DNA of 64,000 nt from JBFAPK01 sp040676675 (lineage in GTDB: Bacteria; Actinomycetota; Actinomycetes; Mycobacteriales; Micromonosporaceae): positions 1-64,000 of the forward strand of contig NZ_JBFAPK010000046.1 of the NCBI RefSeq assembly GCF_040676675.1, given 5' to 3'. Position numbers and translations under genes: made by a program. How positions within the stretch are numbered: the first letter of the stretch is position 1; the number at the start of each line of letters is the position of its first letter. The notes beneath the pieces were generated by a model. That model ran no database searches. It had not been told where the DNA came from and saw nothing but the letters and a program-made list of their open reading frames with translations. This document shows, one piece after another, positions 34,751-43,291 of this stretch.

Positions 34751-35345
34751 CGAGCAGGCCGGCGAGCAGGCCCTGCCAACCGCGATCAAGATTCTGATCG
34801 CGGGCGGCTTCGGCGTCGGCAAGACGACCATGGTCGGCGCGGTCAGCGAGACGCGGCCCCTGCGTACCGAGGAGGTCCTCTCCGAGCAGGGCGTCGGCAT
34901 CGACGACATCTCCGGGGTGGAGCAGAAGAACACCACGACGGTGGCCATGGACTTCGGCCGGATCACGATCAGCGACGAGCTGGTGCTCTACCTCTTCGGT
35001 ACCCCCGGCCAGGACCGGTTCTGGTTCGTCTGGGACGAGCTGGCGCTGGGGGCGCTCGGCGCGGTCGTCCTCGCCGACACCCGCCGACTCGCCGACTGTT
35101 TCCCCTCGGTCGACTACTTCGAGCGCCACGGCACCCCGTTCATCGTGGCGGTGAACTGCTTCGAGGGTGCCCGGCAGTACAGCCTGGACGAGGTCCAGCT
35201 GGCGCTGAACCTGGACCCGGACGTACCGGTCATGCTCTGCGACGCGCGGCGCCGGCAGTCCGGCAAGGAGGTGCTGATCGCGCTGCTCAAGCACGCCAAG
35301 AAGGCCCGCGACCGGGCCCTGAACCAGCCGGCCACCGCCCGCTAG
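34731..35345 (+). CDS. cvnD: Conservon small GTPase
   Basis: A 204-aa Ras-like ATP/GTP-binding protein of the MglA/CvnD type. The P-loop is GGFGVGKTTMVGAV (25-38), switch and G3 region LYLFGTPGQDRFWF, and G4-like VAVNCF with a C-terminal RRRQSGKEVL. It is the switch of the conservon and binds the roadblock protein. Its ATG lies inside the DUF742 gene. A hairpin terminator follows at 35384-35421, marking the operon end. The usual downstream cvnE P450 is absent; instead a P450/terpene operon lies directly upstream of the conservon. Confidence 0.94.
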   Translation: MDYEHSDEQAGEQALPTAIKILIAGGFGVGKTTMVGAVSETRPLRTEEVLSEQGVGIDDISGVEQKNTTTVAMDFGRITISDELVLYLFGTPGQDRFWFVWDELALGALGAVVLADTRRLADCFPSVDYFERHGTPFIVAVNCFEGARQYSLDEVQLALNLDPDVPVMLCDARRRQSGKEVLIALLKHAKKARDRALNQPATAR

Positions 35346-35383
35346 CATCCCGCGCGACGGTCACCGCCCGGACCCGCGCGACG

Positions 35384-35421
35384 GAACCGCCCGGCCCCGC
35401 ACGACGGGGACCGGGCGGTTC
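35384..35421 (+). terminator. Hairpin terminator after conservon
   Basis: GAACCGCCCGG at 35384 pairs with CCGGGCGGTTC ending at 35421 (11 bp, then one mismatch and two more pairs), loop about 10 nt. It starts 39 bp after the GTPase stop. The interval 35422-35540 that follows is a low-complexity GGCGGGCGCTCG-type stretch with no gene. Confidence 0.7.
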
Positions 35422-35541
35422 GGCGTCCGGCGGGTCGACAGCGGACGCTCGACGGCGGGCGGTCGACGGCGCTCGGCGGCGGGCGCTCGGCGGCGGGCGG
35501 CGGCGGGCGGAAATTGCCGGGCGGGACCGGCTTCGGGCTGG

Positions 35542-35580
35542 TAACGTGCCGTAGGCCGTGACACCGCCCGAGGAGGTGAG
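35542..35580 (+). promoter_or_regulatory. Putative -10 element and strong RBS of mini-ORF
   Basis: TAACGT (35542-35547) fits an actinobacterial -10 box; no good -35 is seen. GAGGAGGTGAG (GGAGG at 35572-35576) is the best Shine-Dalgarno match in this part of the window and lies 8 nt before the ATG at 35585. Confidence 0.4.
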
Positions 35581-35584
35581 ACCC

Positions 35585-35644
35585 ATGAACGCTGTACGCA
35601 CGTGGGTGCTCCCCCTCGTCGTCACGGTCGGGCGATCGACGTAG
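35585..35644 (+). CDS. 19-codon mini-ORF, possible leader peptide
   Basis: ATG to TAG encodes MNAVRTWVLPLVVTVGRST. The strong ribosome binding site 8 nt upstream, a plausible -10 box 38 nt upstream, and a hairpin between its stop and the hydrolase start (35694) resemble an attenuation leader. The peptide is hydrophobic with one Trp and two Arg and no run of a single amino acid, so amino-acid attenuation of the classical kind is not obvious; drug- or translation-dependent control is possible. Could also be a small membrane-active peptide. Confidence 0.4.
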   Translation: MNAVRTWVLPLVVTVGRST

Positions 35645-35651
35645 GGGTCGC

Positions 35652-35680
35652 CGGGAGCGCCGCAATCCACGGCACTCCCG
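35652..35680 (+). promoter_or_regulatory. Hairpin between mini-ORF and hydrolase
   Basis: CGGGAG (35652-35657) pairs with CTCCCG (35675-35680) and GCCG (35659-35662) with CGGC (35670-35673), separated by one C/A mismatch; the loop is CAATCCA. It ends 13 nt before the hydrolase ATG, close to the ribosome binding site AAAGGCG, so it could block initiation or stop transcription. Confidence 0.5.
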
Positions 35681-35693
35681 AAAGGCGCCACCC

Positions 35694-36494
35694 ATGCATT
35701 CTCTGTGTTTCACCTCCGAGACATCGTCGAACGGTGTCGTCGAACGCGACTTCGTCGTGGGCGACGTTCCCGGCGTGCTCTGGTCGTCCGTGGCCGGTTC
35801 CGCGCACGCACCCGTCGTGCTGATGGGTCACGGCGGCGGCCTGCACAAGAAGACTCCGGCGCTGCTGGCCCGCGCCCGCCACGCCGTGACCACCTGGGGT
35901 TTCACCGTGGTCGCCATCGACGCGCCCGGACACGGCGAGCGCCCACGCACGGCCGAGGACGAACTGGCCCGCGCCGAACTCCGGCAGGCCCTGGCGGCAG
36001 GGGACACCGGACGCTTCGAGTCGACCAGCGTCCGCTACGTCAGCTCGCTGACGGAGCGCGCCGTACCGGAATGGCGGGCGACCCTGGACGCCCTGCAGGA
36101 ACTGCCCGAGATCGGCGCCGAGGCGCCGATCGGTTACGGCGGCGGCATCTCGATGGGCACGGCGATCGGGGTGCCGCTGACGGCGGTCGAGCCCCGGATC
36201 ACCGCCGCCGTCTTCGGTGGCGGGTTCTTCGTGTACGACGCGCTGATCGAGGCGGCGCGGCGGATCACCGTTCCCGTCCAGTTCCTGCTCCCGTGGGACG
36301 ACGAGCACGTCGACCGCCGGTCCGCGCTCGCGTTGTTCGACGCCTTCGCCTCCACCGAGAAGACGCTGCACGCCAACCCGGGCGACCATCGCACCATCCG
36401 CTGGGTGGGGCTCGACGACGAGTTCCTGGCCCGGCATCTCGGCCGGGCCGCGGGCTCCGACCCCGGGCGCCGGGCCGGGGTAAGCGCCGGGTAA
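35694..36494 (+). CDS. Alpha/beta hydrolase, dienelactone-hydrolase-like
   Basis: A 266-aa serine hydrolase. Visible are VVLMGHGGGLHKKTP (oxyanion region), AIDAPGHGERP, the nucleophile elbow GGGISMGTAIG, FLLPWDDEHVD with the probable acid, and GDHRTI with the histidine. The substrate is unknown; small ester or antibiotic ester hydrolysis is possible. It starts at ATG 35694, 49 nt after the mini-ORF and just after a hairpin. The 3' end is built of near-identical 12-bp repeats (ccgggtaagcg-like, 36477-36511), and the stop codon lies inside the second repeat. Confidence 0.82.
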   Translation: MHSLCFTSETSSNGVVERDFVVGDVPGVLWSSVAGSAHAPVVLMGHGGGLHKKTPALLARARHAVTTWGFTVVAIDAPGHGERPRTAEDELARAELRQALAAGDTGRFESTSVRYVSSLTERAVPEWRATLDALQELPEIGAEAPIGYGGGISMGTAIGVPLTAVEPRITAAVFGGGFFVYDALIEAARRITVPVQFLLPWDDEHVDRRSALALFDAFASTEKTLHANPGDHRTIRWVGLDDEFLARHLGRAAGSDPGRRAGVSAG

Positions 36495-36570
36495 GCGGCG
36501 GGTAAGCGCCGCTCGACACCCTGACTGCTGCGCCGCGATCGACCACGGCGCGCCAGTCGAGGGGGATGCA

Positions 36571-39500
36571 GTGGCTCGGTTGCGTGTCAAGATGCGTTGG
36601 GGATTGCCGCTCGTCGTCGCGGTGGCCGCCGCGGCGCTGTTGGTGGTGCCGGCCGCCCGGTCGCTCCAGCGGGCCGGCGAGCCGCCGCCGCGGATCACCG
36701 AGGCGGTCGACGCTTCGGCGGCCTTCCTGGCCGCGCGGCGGCAGCGGGAGCCGGTCGCGGTCACGTCGCTGACGACGCCGACGCGGGCCGTCTCCGCCCG
36801 CCCGGACGGTTCGCTGACGGCGGAGCTGACCACCCGGCCCGTCCGGCTGCTGCGGGCCGGGAAGTGGGTACCGGTGGACCCGGCGCTGGCCGCCCGCCCG
36901 GACGGGACGGTGGGGCCCCGGGCCGTCGAGGCCGAGCTGGCCTTCTCGTCCGGCGGGAAGGGCAGGCCGCTCGTCCGGTTCGGCGCGCCGGGTCGGTCGT
37001 TCGCGCTGACCTGGCCGGGGGCGTTGCCGGCACCGGTGCTGGCCGGCAGCTCGGCGACGTACCCGGAGGTGTTGCCCGGGGTCGACCTGGTGCTGCGGGC
37101 CGAGGCGGACGGCTTCACCCAGCACCTGGTCGTCAAGAGCGCCACGGCCGCGCGCAATCCGGCGCTGGTCAAGGTCCGCCTCGGCCTGACCACCGACGGC
37201 CTGCGGGTCCGGAGCACCGGGCCGGGAGCGCTGGAGGCACGTGACGCCGCCGACCAGGTCGTGTTCTCGGCGCCGCCGTCGACGATGTGGGACGCGACCG
37301 GGTACCGCCAGGCGCCCGTCGGCATCGAGCTGGGGGCGGGCGCGCTGACCCTGCTACCGGACCGGAAGCTGCTCGCCGACCCGGCGACCCGCTATCCGGT
37401 GACGGTGGACCCGGCCTGGGCCACGCCCGGCCGGACCGGCTGGGCCAAGGTCTTCTCCGGCAAGCCCGACACCACGGCCTGGAACGGCGGGGTGGACGGC
37501 GCCGAGGGCAAGTCCGGGCTGTGCTACCCGTCGTCGGCCTGCAACGGCATCGGCGCGGTACGGACGTACTTCCAGTACGACACCGGCTTCCTCGCCGGCA
37601 AACGAATCATGAGCGCGGTGCTGAACACCACGATCACCCACAGCCCCTCGTGCGCGGGCAGCGACCACGAGCTGTACCTGGCCAACGGGACGATCGGCGC
37701 CGGCACCACCTGGCGCAACGCGCCGGCCGGCGCCTGGCTGGACACGAAGGTCGCCGGAACCGTCTACACCGGGTGCGGCGGCTACAAGCCGTTCGGGCTC
37801 GACGCCAAGGGCAACATCCGCGCCGGCGGCGTCAGCACCTACTTCGTCAAGGCCCGGGACGAGGGCGACGGGCTGGCCTGGCGCAAGCTGGACCCGTACC
37901 AGACGAACCTGGCGGTCAACTACAACACCCGGCCCAACCCGCCCGACGCGATGAACACCGACCCGCGGCTGGCCGACCCGTGCCGCTGGTGCGCCGGCCG
38001 GAGGTACGTCGGCAGCGACTTCATCCGCCTGCAGGGCCGGCTGTCGGACCCCGACAACGACCAGCTCACGGCCATCTGGGACATCTACGGCGGCCCGACC
38101 GTCGAGCACCGCGAGGGTCCCACGCTCGGCTCGGGCAACACCTTCAGCACGGACGTGGACCTGCGCGGACGCGACGGCCAGTACGTCAGCTGGACGCTGT
38201 GGGGCCGGGACGGGCCCGACGGCGGGGACTGGAAGAACGGTCCCGGGCCGTTCATGGTGGACCGGGTCGGCATCGACCGGGCGCCGGGCGTGACCGGCGT
38301 GCTCTACCAGGAGGACAACCGCTGGCACGGCGGGCCGGGCGTACCCGGATCGTTCACCTTCGACGCGAGCGGCGTCGCCGACGTCGACCACTACCTGTAC
38401 GGCTGGAGCGACCCGCCCTCGACCCAGGTCGACGCGGACGCGCTGGGCGGCGGCGCGACCGTCAGCATCGCCCCGCCCGGGGACGGCCCCCGCGACCTGT
38501 ACGTGCAGAGCGTCGACCGGGCCGGGCACCGCAGCCCGACCAGGAAGCTGCACCTGTACGTCCGCGCCGGCAACGGCCCCCTGGCCCAGTGGTCGCTGGA
38601 GGGCAACGCGCAGGACACCGCGTTCCTCGGCGACCGGCACGGCACGGTGACCGGTACCGCCAGCTACGTGCCGGCGGCCGTCGGCTCGGGGCTCGCGCTC
38701 GACGGCGTGTCGGGGCAGGTCACGGCGCCGAACACGGTCCGCACCGACGCGAGCTTCTCGGTGTCGGCCTGGGCCCGGATCGACCGGCTGGACGACCAGA
38801 TCCAGATGGTGGTCAGCCAGGACGGCGCCCGCACCTGCGGCTTCTGCCTCGACTATGACGGCGAGAAGCGGCGCTGGGTGTTCATGATGCCGCAGGCGGA
38901 CACGGACAACCCGCCCGGCTGGGACTTCGTCACCTCGTCCGCGGCGCCGGTGGCCGGGCAGTGGACCCACCTGACCGGCGTCTACGACGCGGCCGAGAAG
39001 AAGCTGCGGCTGTACGTCAACGGCGTCCTGGCCGGCACCCAGACTCACGCCGCCTCGTGGCACGCCCCGGGCCTGCTGCGCATCGGCAGCGTCCGCAGCC
39101 AGACGATCGTCGGGGGGTATTTCCCGGGGACGATCGACGAGGTGAACCTCTACGACCGGGCGCTCTCCGACGTCGAGGTGCGCGCGGCGGTCAGCCGGGA
39201 CAACGTACGGGTCGGCGCGTGGAAGTTCGACGAGCCCGACGGCACCACGGCCGCGAACGCCGTACCGGGCGGCGCCTCGGCGGTGCTCAACGGCGGGGCG
39301 GCGTTCGTGCCGAACGGGGCGGCCGGCGGGGCGGTGAAGCTGTCGAAGCCGGCGGACTTCGTCTCGACCGGCGCGCCGGTGCTGCGCACCGACCAGAGCT
39401 TCTCGGTGGCGACCTGGGCGTGGTTGGACCAGGCACCGGGGGCCACGGACGCGGCCACCGCGGTCGCCCAGGACGGCGCGGTCAACAGCGCCTTCTTCCT

Positions 39501-42500
39501 GGAGTACCGCAACGACCCGGCCGGCGCGCGGTGGGAGTTCCTCCTGCCCTCGGCCGACGCCGTGCCGCGGCCGGGCGACTCGGCCGTCCGCAGCGCCGCG
39601 GGCACGGCCCGGACGGGCGAGTGGACCCACCTGACCGGCGTGTACGACGCGCCGGCCCAGCAGATCCGGATCTACGTCAACGGCAAGCTCGCCGGTACGG
39701 CCCCGCGTACCGCCGGGTTCCACGCCAGCGGCCCGCTGCTGCTCGGACGGGCCAAGTGGGAGGGGGTGACCACGAACCCGTGGGTGGGCTCGGTGGACGA
39801 GCTGCGCGCGTACAACCGGGTGGTCTCCGAGGAGGAGATCCGGGGCCTGGTCAGCGGGGACAACGTCACGGTCGGGCGGTGGCGGCTCGACGGCGACGCC
39901 CAGGACTCCTCCCCCCGCGCGCTGCACGGCACGGCGATCAACGCGCCGGACTTCACCGGCGGCCAGTCGAGCCTGCCGGACCCCTCGGACCTGGCGCTGC
40001 GGCTCGACGGCGCCACCACGGCGGTCAGCATCCCGCACGCGGTGGACGTCGACCGGAGCTTCTCGGTGGCGGCCTGGGCCCGGTTGGACCGGCTCGGTGG
40101 ACTGCCGGCCGTGGTGTCGGAGGACGGTGCCCGGGTCAGCTCGTTCAAGCTGCGGGTCAAGCCCGACGGGCGCTGGGGGTTCGTCATGTTCCACGCGGAC
40201 GCCGAGGACGACGGCACGGGCCGGGACGAGGTCACCGGCGCGGCCGTGCAGCTCGGGCAGTGGACCCACCTGGTCGGGGTCTACGACGCCGGCGCCGGGC
40301 AGCTCCAGCTCTACGTCAACGGCGTGCTGGCCGGCTCCGTGGCGCACCGGCAGACCTGGAACTCCACCGGCGCGTTCCAGATCGGGCGGGCCAAGTGGGG
40401 CGGAGCCCCGGTCGAGTACTTCCCCGGCTCGATCGACGACGTGGCCGTCTACTCCCGGGCGCTGTTCGCGGCTGAGATCCAGGCGATGGCGGGCCGGGAC
40501 CTGACCCTGGTGCACAACTATCCGCTGGACGAGTCGAGCGGGCGCAACGCCGCCGACGCGGTGGGTTCCCGGAGCGCGACCCTGACCGGCGGCGCGAGCT
40601 TCGGGCCCGGCCGGGTCGGCAACGCGGTCGCCCTCGACGGCGTCGACGACACGGCGACCACCTCGGGCGTGGACCTGCGCAGCGACCAGGCGTTCACCGT
40701 CTCGGCATGGGTACGGCTGCCCGCCAAGGGCTGCGCCCCGGCCACCGTCACGGCGTGCCGGCGGGACGCGGTGACCATCGACGGGGTACGGACCAGCAAG
40801 TTCCGCCTCGGGTACGCCACGGACCCCGACTCGGACAACCTGCAGCACGGGGTGTGGACGTTCGAGATGCCCGAGTCCGACACGGACGACGCGCCCGTGA
40901 CCAAGGCGGCCGTCTCCACCCTGCCCTCGGAGATCAACAGCTGGGTGCACCTCGTCGGCGTGTACGACCCGGCGACGAAGCGAATCTGGCTGTACGTCAA
41001 CGGCACCCGGGTCGGCGACGGCACCCTCAACACCCCGTGGCAGCCCACCGGTGCGGGTGGCCTGGCCATCGGGCGCGGCAGGCTCGCCGGCGCGCCCGCG
41101 GAGTACTGGCGGGGCGACGTTGACGACGTGCGGCTCTACACCGGGCAGCTCGACCCGGATCGGATCTTCGCGCTGTACCACTCCTATCCCGCCGAGTCGG
41201 CCCCGGCCGCGCTGCCCGTGGCCGACGCGGGGCTGTGGCGCTTCGACGAGAACACCGGCACGGCCGCGGCCGACGCCAGCGGGCGCGGCCTGACCGCGAC
41301 GCTCAAGGGCGGCGCGGGCTGGATCGGTGGCCGCGACGCGTACGCCGTCGAACTCGACGGGACCTCCGGCTACGCCGAGACCGCCGGCCCGGTCCTCGAC
41401 ACCGGTCGCAGCTTCTCGGCCGCCGCCTGGGTGTACCTGAACGGCGCCGGTACGGCCAACCGGGCGGTGCTGGGCCAGGACGGCAACCGGTTGAGCACGT
41501 TCCTGCTGCAGTACAACGCCGCGGTCAAGAAGTGGGCGGTGGTCGTGCCCACGGTGGACCGGGACGACCCGGGCAGCGCGGTGACGATCCTCAACTCGGC
41601 CGAACCGGCGGCCGACGGCCAGTGGACCCACCTGGCCATGTCGTACGACGCGAACCTGCACCAGATCCGGCTCTACGTCAACGGCCTGCTCTCCGGCGCC
41701 CGGGTCGGCGTGACGGTGCTGCCCTCGACCGGCCGGTTCTCCATCGGCCGGGCCCGGTGGAACGGGGGGAACTCCGCCTTCTTCCCCCGGGTCGTCGACG
41801 ACGTCCGGGTCTACTCCCGGGCGATCAGCGACGGGGAGGTCCGCAAGATCCACGACGACGTCGACAACGACGTCTACGGCTTCTACCGCTTCGACGACGG
41901 CAGTGCCCGGGACTCCACCTGGCGCCACCTCGACGCCACCGTCTCCGGCGGCGCGAGCTTCGGTCCGGGGGTCAGCGGGCAGGCGCTGCAGCTCGACGGC
42001 GCGACCGGGACGGCCGCCGTGCCCTGGGTCGTACCCATGTTGGACAGCTTCACCGTCTCGGCCTGGGCACGACTGAGCCGTACCGACCAGGTCGCGACGA
42101 TCGCCAGCCAGGACGGCGACCGGATGAGCGGCTACTTCCTGCAGTACCGCCCGGAGCTGCGGCGCTGGGCGTTCGGCGCGGCCGAATCCGACAGCGACGC
42201 GGCACCGCTGGTCTACGTGGCCTCCCTCGTCCCGCCGAAGGCGGACGAGTGGACCCAGGTCACCGGCGTCTACGACTACGCCGGCCGGCAACTGCGCCTC
42301 TACGTCGACGGCGAACTCGTGGGCACCCGGAACAACGTCGTCCTGTGGCGCGCCACCGGCGGCGTCGTGCTCGGCCGAGGCAAGACCAACGGGCAGGCCT
42401 CGGGCTTCTTCCCCGGCGCGCTCGACGAGGTCCGGGTCACCGGGGGCGTGGTCGACGACGCGACCATCGCCGACCGGGGTCGCTGGGGCGACCCGCAGCC

Positions 42501-43248
42501 GGGCCAGCTCGGCCGGTTCCTCAACGCCGCCGGGGACCACTACACCGGCCCGACCGACCGGGTGCGCGACGGGTACCACTTCGAGGGGACGCTCGGCCTG
42601 CCCGCGGCGGTCGGCCCCAACACCCGGATGCTGTACGCGTGCGCGCGCGGCGCGGACGCGTTCACCTCGCTCGACGCCGGCTGCGAGGGCGCGACGAAGC
42701 TCGACGACGTGGGGCTCGTCTACACCACGCCACCGACCAACCTGGCGACGATCCCGGTGTACCGCTGCGCCTCCGCCACCGACCGCTTCGAGTCCCGCCT
42801 GGCCACCTGCGAGGGGGCGACCAGCGAGGGTCTGCTCGGCTACACGGTGGCCTACGGCGTGCTCGCCCGGTACAACCTGGCCGAGGGGCCGGACCACGAC
42901 AGCACCACCGACGGGCCACTCCCCTCGTACCGGGCCGAGGGTCCCCAGGGACTGCTCGCGCTGACCCCGGAGGCGGGCACCCGGCCGCTGTTCCGCTGCG
43001 CCGCCGGGACCGAGCGGTTCGTCTCCACCGATCCGGCCTGCGCGGGCAGGACGGTGCTGGCCTCGCTCGGCCGCCTCTGGCCGGAGGTTCCGGTCGGCCG
43101 GGACAGCCGGCCGATCTACCAGTGCCGGTTCCGGGACAGCGACAGCTTCGTCTCGCTCGACGCCGGCTGCGAGGGTCAGCCCGGTGACCGACAGCTCCTT
43201 GGCTACGTGCTCACCGCCGCGCCCGACGTCGTCCCGACGTTCGGCTGA
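36571..43248 (+). CDS. Giant LamG-repeat surface protein
   Basis: A 2225-aa predicted exported protein. N-terminal signal or anchor (GLPLVVAVAAAALLVVPAARS, about 11-31); a region of about 40-460 with KWVPVDPAL...VDLVLRAEADGFTQHLVVK and YPVTVDPAWATPG, a DNRLRE-like domain typical of actinobacterial RHS partners; six LamG/concanavalin-like domains from about residue 670 to 1970 (each with SFSVSAWARLD, WTHLTGVYDA, LRLYVNG and GSIDDV); and a C-terminal block of DUF5648-like repeats (YRCASATDRFESRLATCEG). GTG 36571 has GAGGGGG upstream. The next gene, an RHS protein, begins 43 bp after its stop, so a functional pair at the cell surface, perhaps binding carbohydrates, is likely. Confidence 0.88.
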   Translation: MARLRVKMRWGLPLVVAVAAAALLVVPAARSLQRAGEPPPRITEAVDASAAFLAARRQREPVAVTSLTTPTRAVSARPDGSLTAELTTRPVRLLRAGKWVPVDPALAARPDGTVGPRAVEAELAFSSGGKGRPLVRFGAPGRSFALTWPGALPAPVLAGSSATYPEVLPGVDLVLRAEADGFTQHLVVKSATAARNPALVKVRLGLTTDGLRVRSTGPGALEARDAADQVVFSAPPSTMWDATGYRQAPVGIELGAGALTLLPDRKLLADPATRYPVTVDPAWATPGRTGWAKVFSGKPDTTAWNGGVDGAEGKSGLCYPSSACNGIGAVRTYFQYDTGFLAGKRIMSAVLNTTITHSPSCAGSDHELYLANGTIGAGTTWRNAPAGAWLDTKVAGTVYTGCGGYKPFGLDAKGNIRAGGVSTYFVKARDEGDGLAWRKLDPYQTNLAVNYNTRPNPPDAMNTDPRLADPCRWCAGRRYVGSDFIRLQGRLSDPDNDQLTAIWDIYGGPTVEHREGPTLGSGNTFSTDVDLRGRDGQYVSWTLWGRDGPDGGDWKNGPGPFMVDRVGIDRAPGVTGVLYQEDNRWHGGPGVPGSFTFDASGVADVDHYLYGWSDPPSTQVDADALGGGATVSIAPPGDGPRDLYVQSVDRAGHRSPTRKLHLYVRAGNGPLAQWSLEGNAQDTAFLGDRHGTVTGTASYVPAAVGSGLALDGVSGQVTAPNTVRTDASFSVSAWARIDRLDDQIQMVVSQDGARTCGFCLDYDGEKRRWVFMMPQADTDNPPGWDFVTSSAAPVAGQWTHLTGVYDAAEKKLRLYVNGVLAGTQTHAASWHAPGLLRIGSVRSQTIVGGYFPGTIDEVNLYDRALSDVEVRAAVSRDNVRVGAWKFDEPDGTTAANAVPGGASAVLNGGAAFVPNGAAGGAVKLSKPADFVSTGAPVLRTDQSFSVATWAWLDQAPGATDAATAVAQDGAVNSAFFLEYRNDPAGARWEFLLPSADAVPRPGDSAVRSAAGTARTGEWTHLTGVYDAPAQQIRIYVNGKLAGTAPRTAGFHASGPLLLGRAKWEGVTTNPWVGSVDELRAYNRVVSEEEIRGLVSGDNVTVGRWRLDGDAQDSSPRALHGTAINAPDFTGGQSSLPDPSDLALRLDGATTAVSIPHAVDVDRSFSVAAWARLDRLGGLPAVVSEDGARVSSFKLRVKPDGRWGFVMFHADAEDDGTGRDEVTGAAVQLGQWTHLVGVYDAGAGQLQLYVNGVLAGSVAHRQTWNSTGAFQIGRAKWGGAPVEYFPGSIDDVAVYSRALFAAEIQAMAGRDLTLVHNYPLDESSGRNAADAVGSRSATLTGGASFGPGRVGNAVALDGVDDTATTSGVDLRSDQAFTVSAWVRLPAKGCAPATVTACRRDAVTIDGVRTSKFRLGYATDPDSDNLQHGVWTFEMPESDTDDAPVTKAAVSTLPSEINSWVHLVGVYDPATKRIWLYVNGTRVGDGTLNTPWQPTGAGGLAIGRGRLAGAPAEYWRGDVDDVRLYTGQLDPDRIFALYHSYPAESAPAALPVADAGLWRFDENTGTAAADASGRGLTATLKGGAGWIGGRDAYAVELDGTSGYAETAGPVLDTGRSFSAAAWVYLNGAGTANRAVLGQDGNRLSTFLLQYNAAVKKWAVVVPTVDRDDPGSAVTILNSAEPAADGQWTHLAMSYDANLHQIRLYVNGLLSGARVGVTVLPSTGRFSIGRARWNGGNSAFFPRVVDDVRVYSRAISDGEVRKIHDDVDNDVYGFYRFDDGSARDSTWRHLDATVSGGASFGPGVSGQALQLDGATGTAAVPWVVPMLDSFTVSAWARLSRTDQVATIASQDGDRMSGYFLQYRPELRRWAFGAAESDSDAAPLVYVASLVPPKADEWTQVTGVYDYAGRQLRLYVDGELVGTRNNVVLWRATGGVVLGRGKTNGQASGFFPGALDEVRVTGGVVDDATIADRGRWGDPQPGQLGRFLNAAGDHYTGPTDRVRDGYHFEGTLGLPAAVGPNTRMLYACARGADAFTSLDAGCEGATKLDDVGLVYTTPPTNLATIPVYRCASATDRFESRLATCEGATSEGLLGYTVAYGVLARYNLAEGPDHDSTTDGPLPSYRAEGPQGLLALTPEAGTRPLFRCAAGTERFVSTDPACAGRTVLASLGRLWPEVPVGRDSRPIYQCRFRDSDSFVSLDAGCEGQPGDRQLLGYVLTAAPDVVPTFG

Positions 43249-43291
43249 CGGCACCACCTCGATGACGGGAACGTGGATGGGGGAAGAACCT

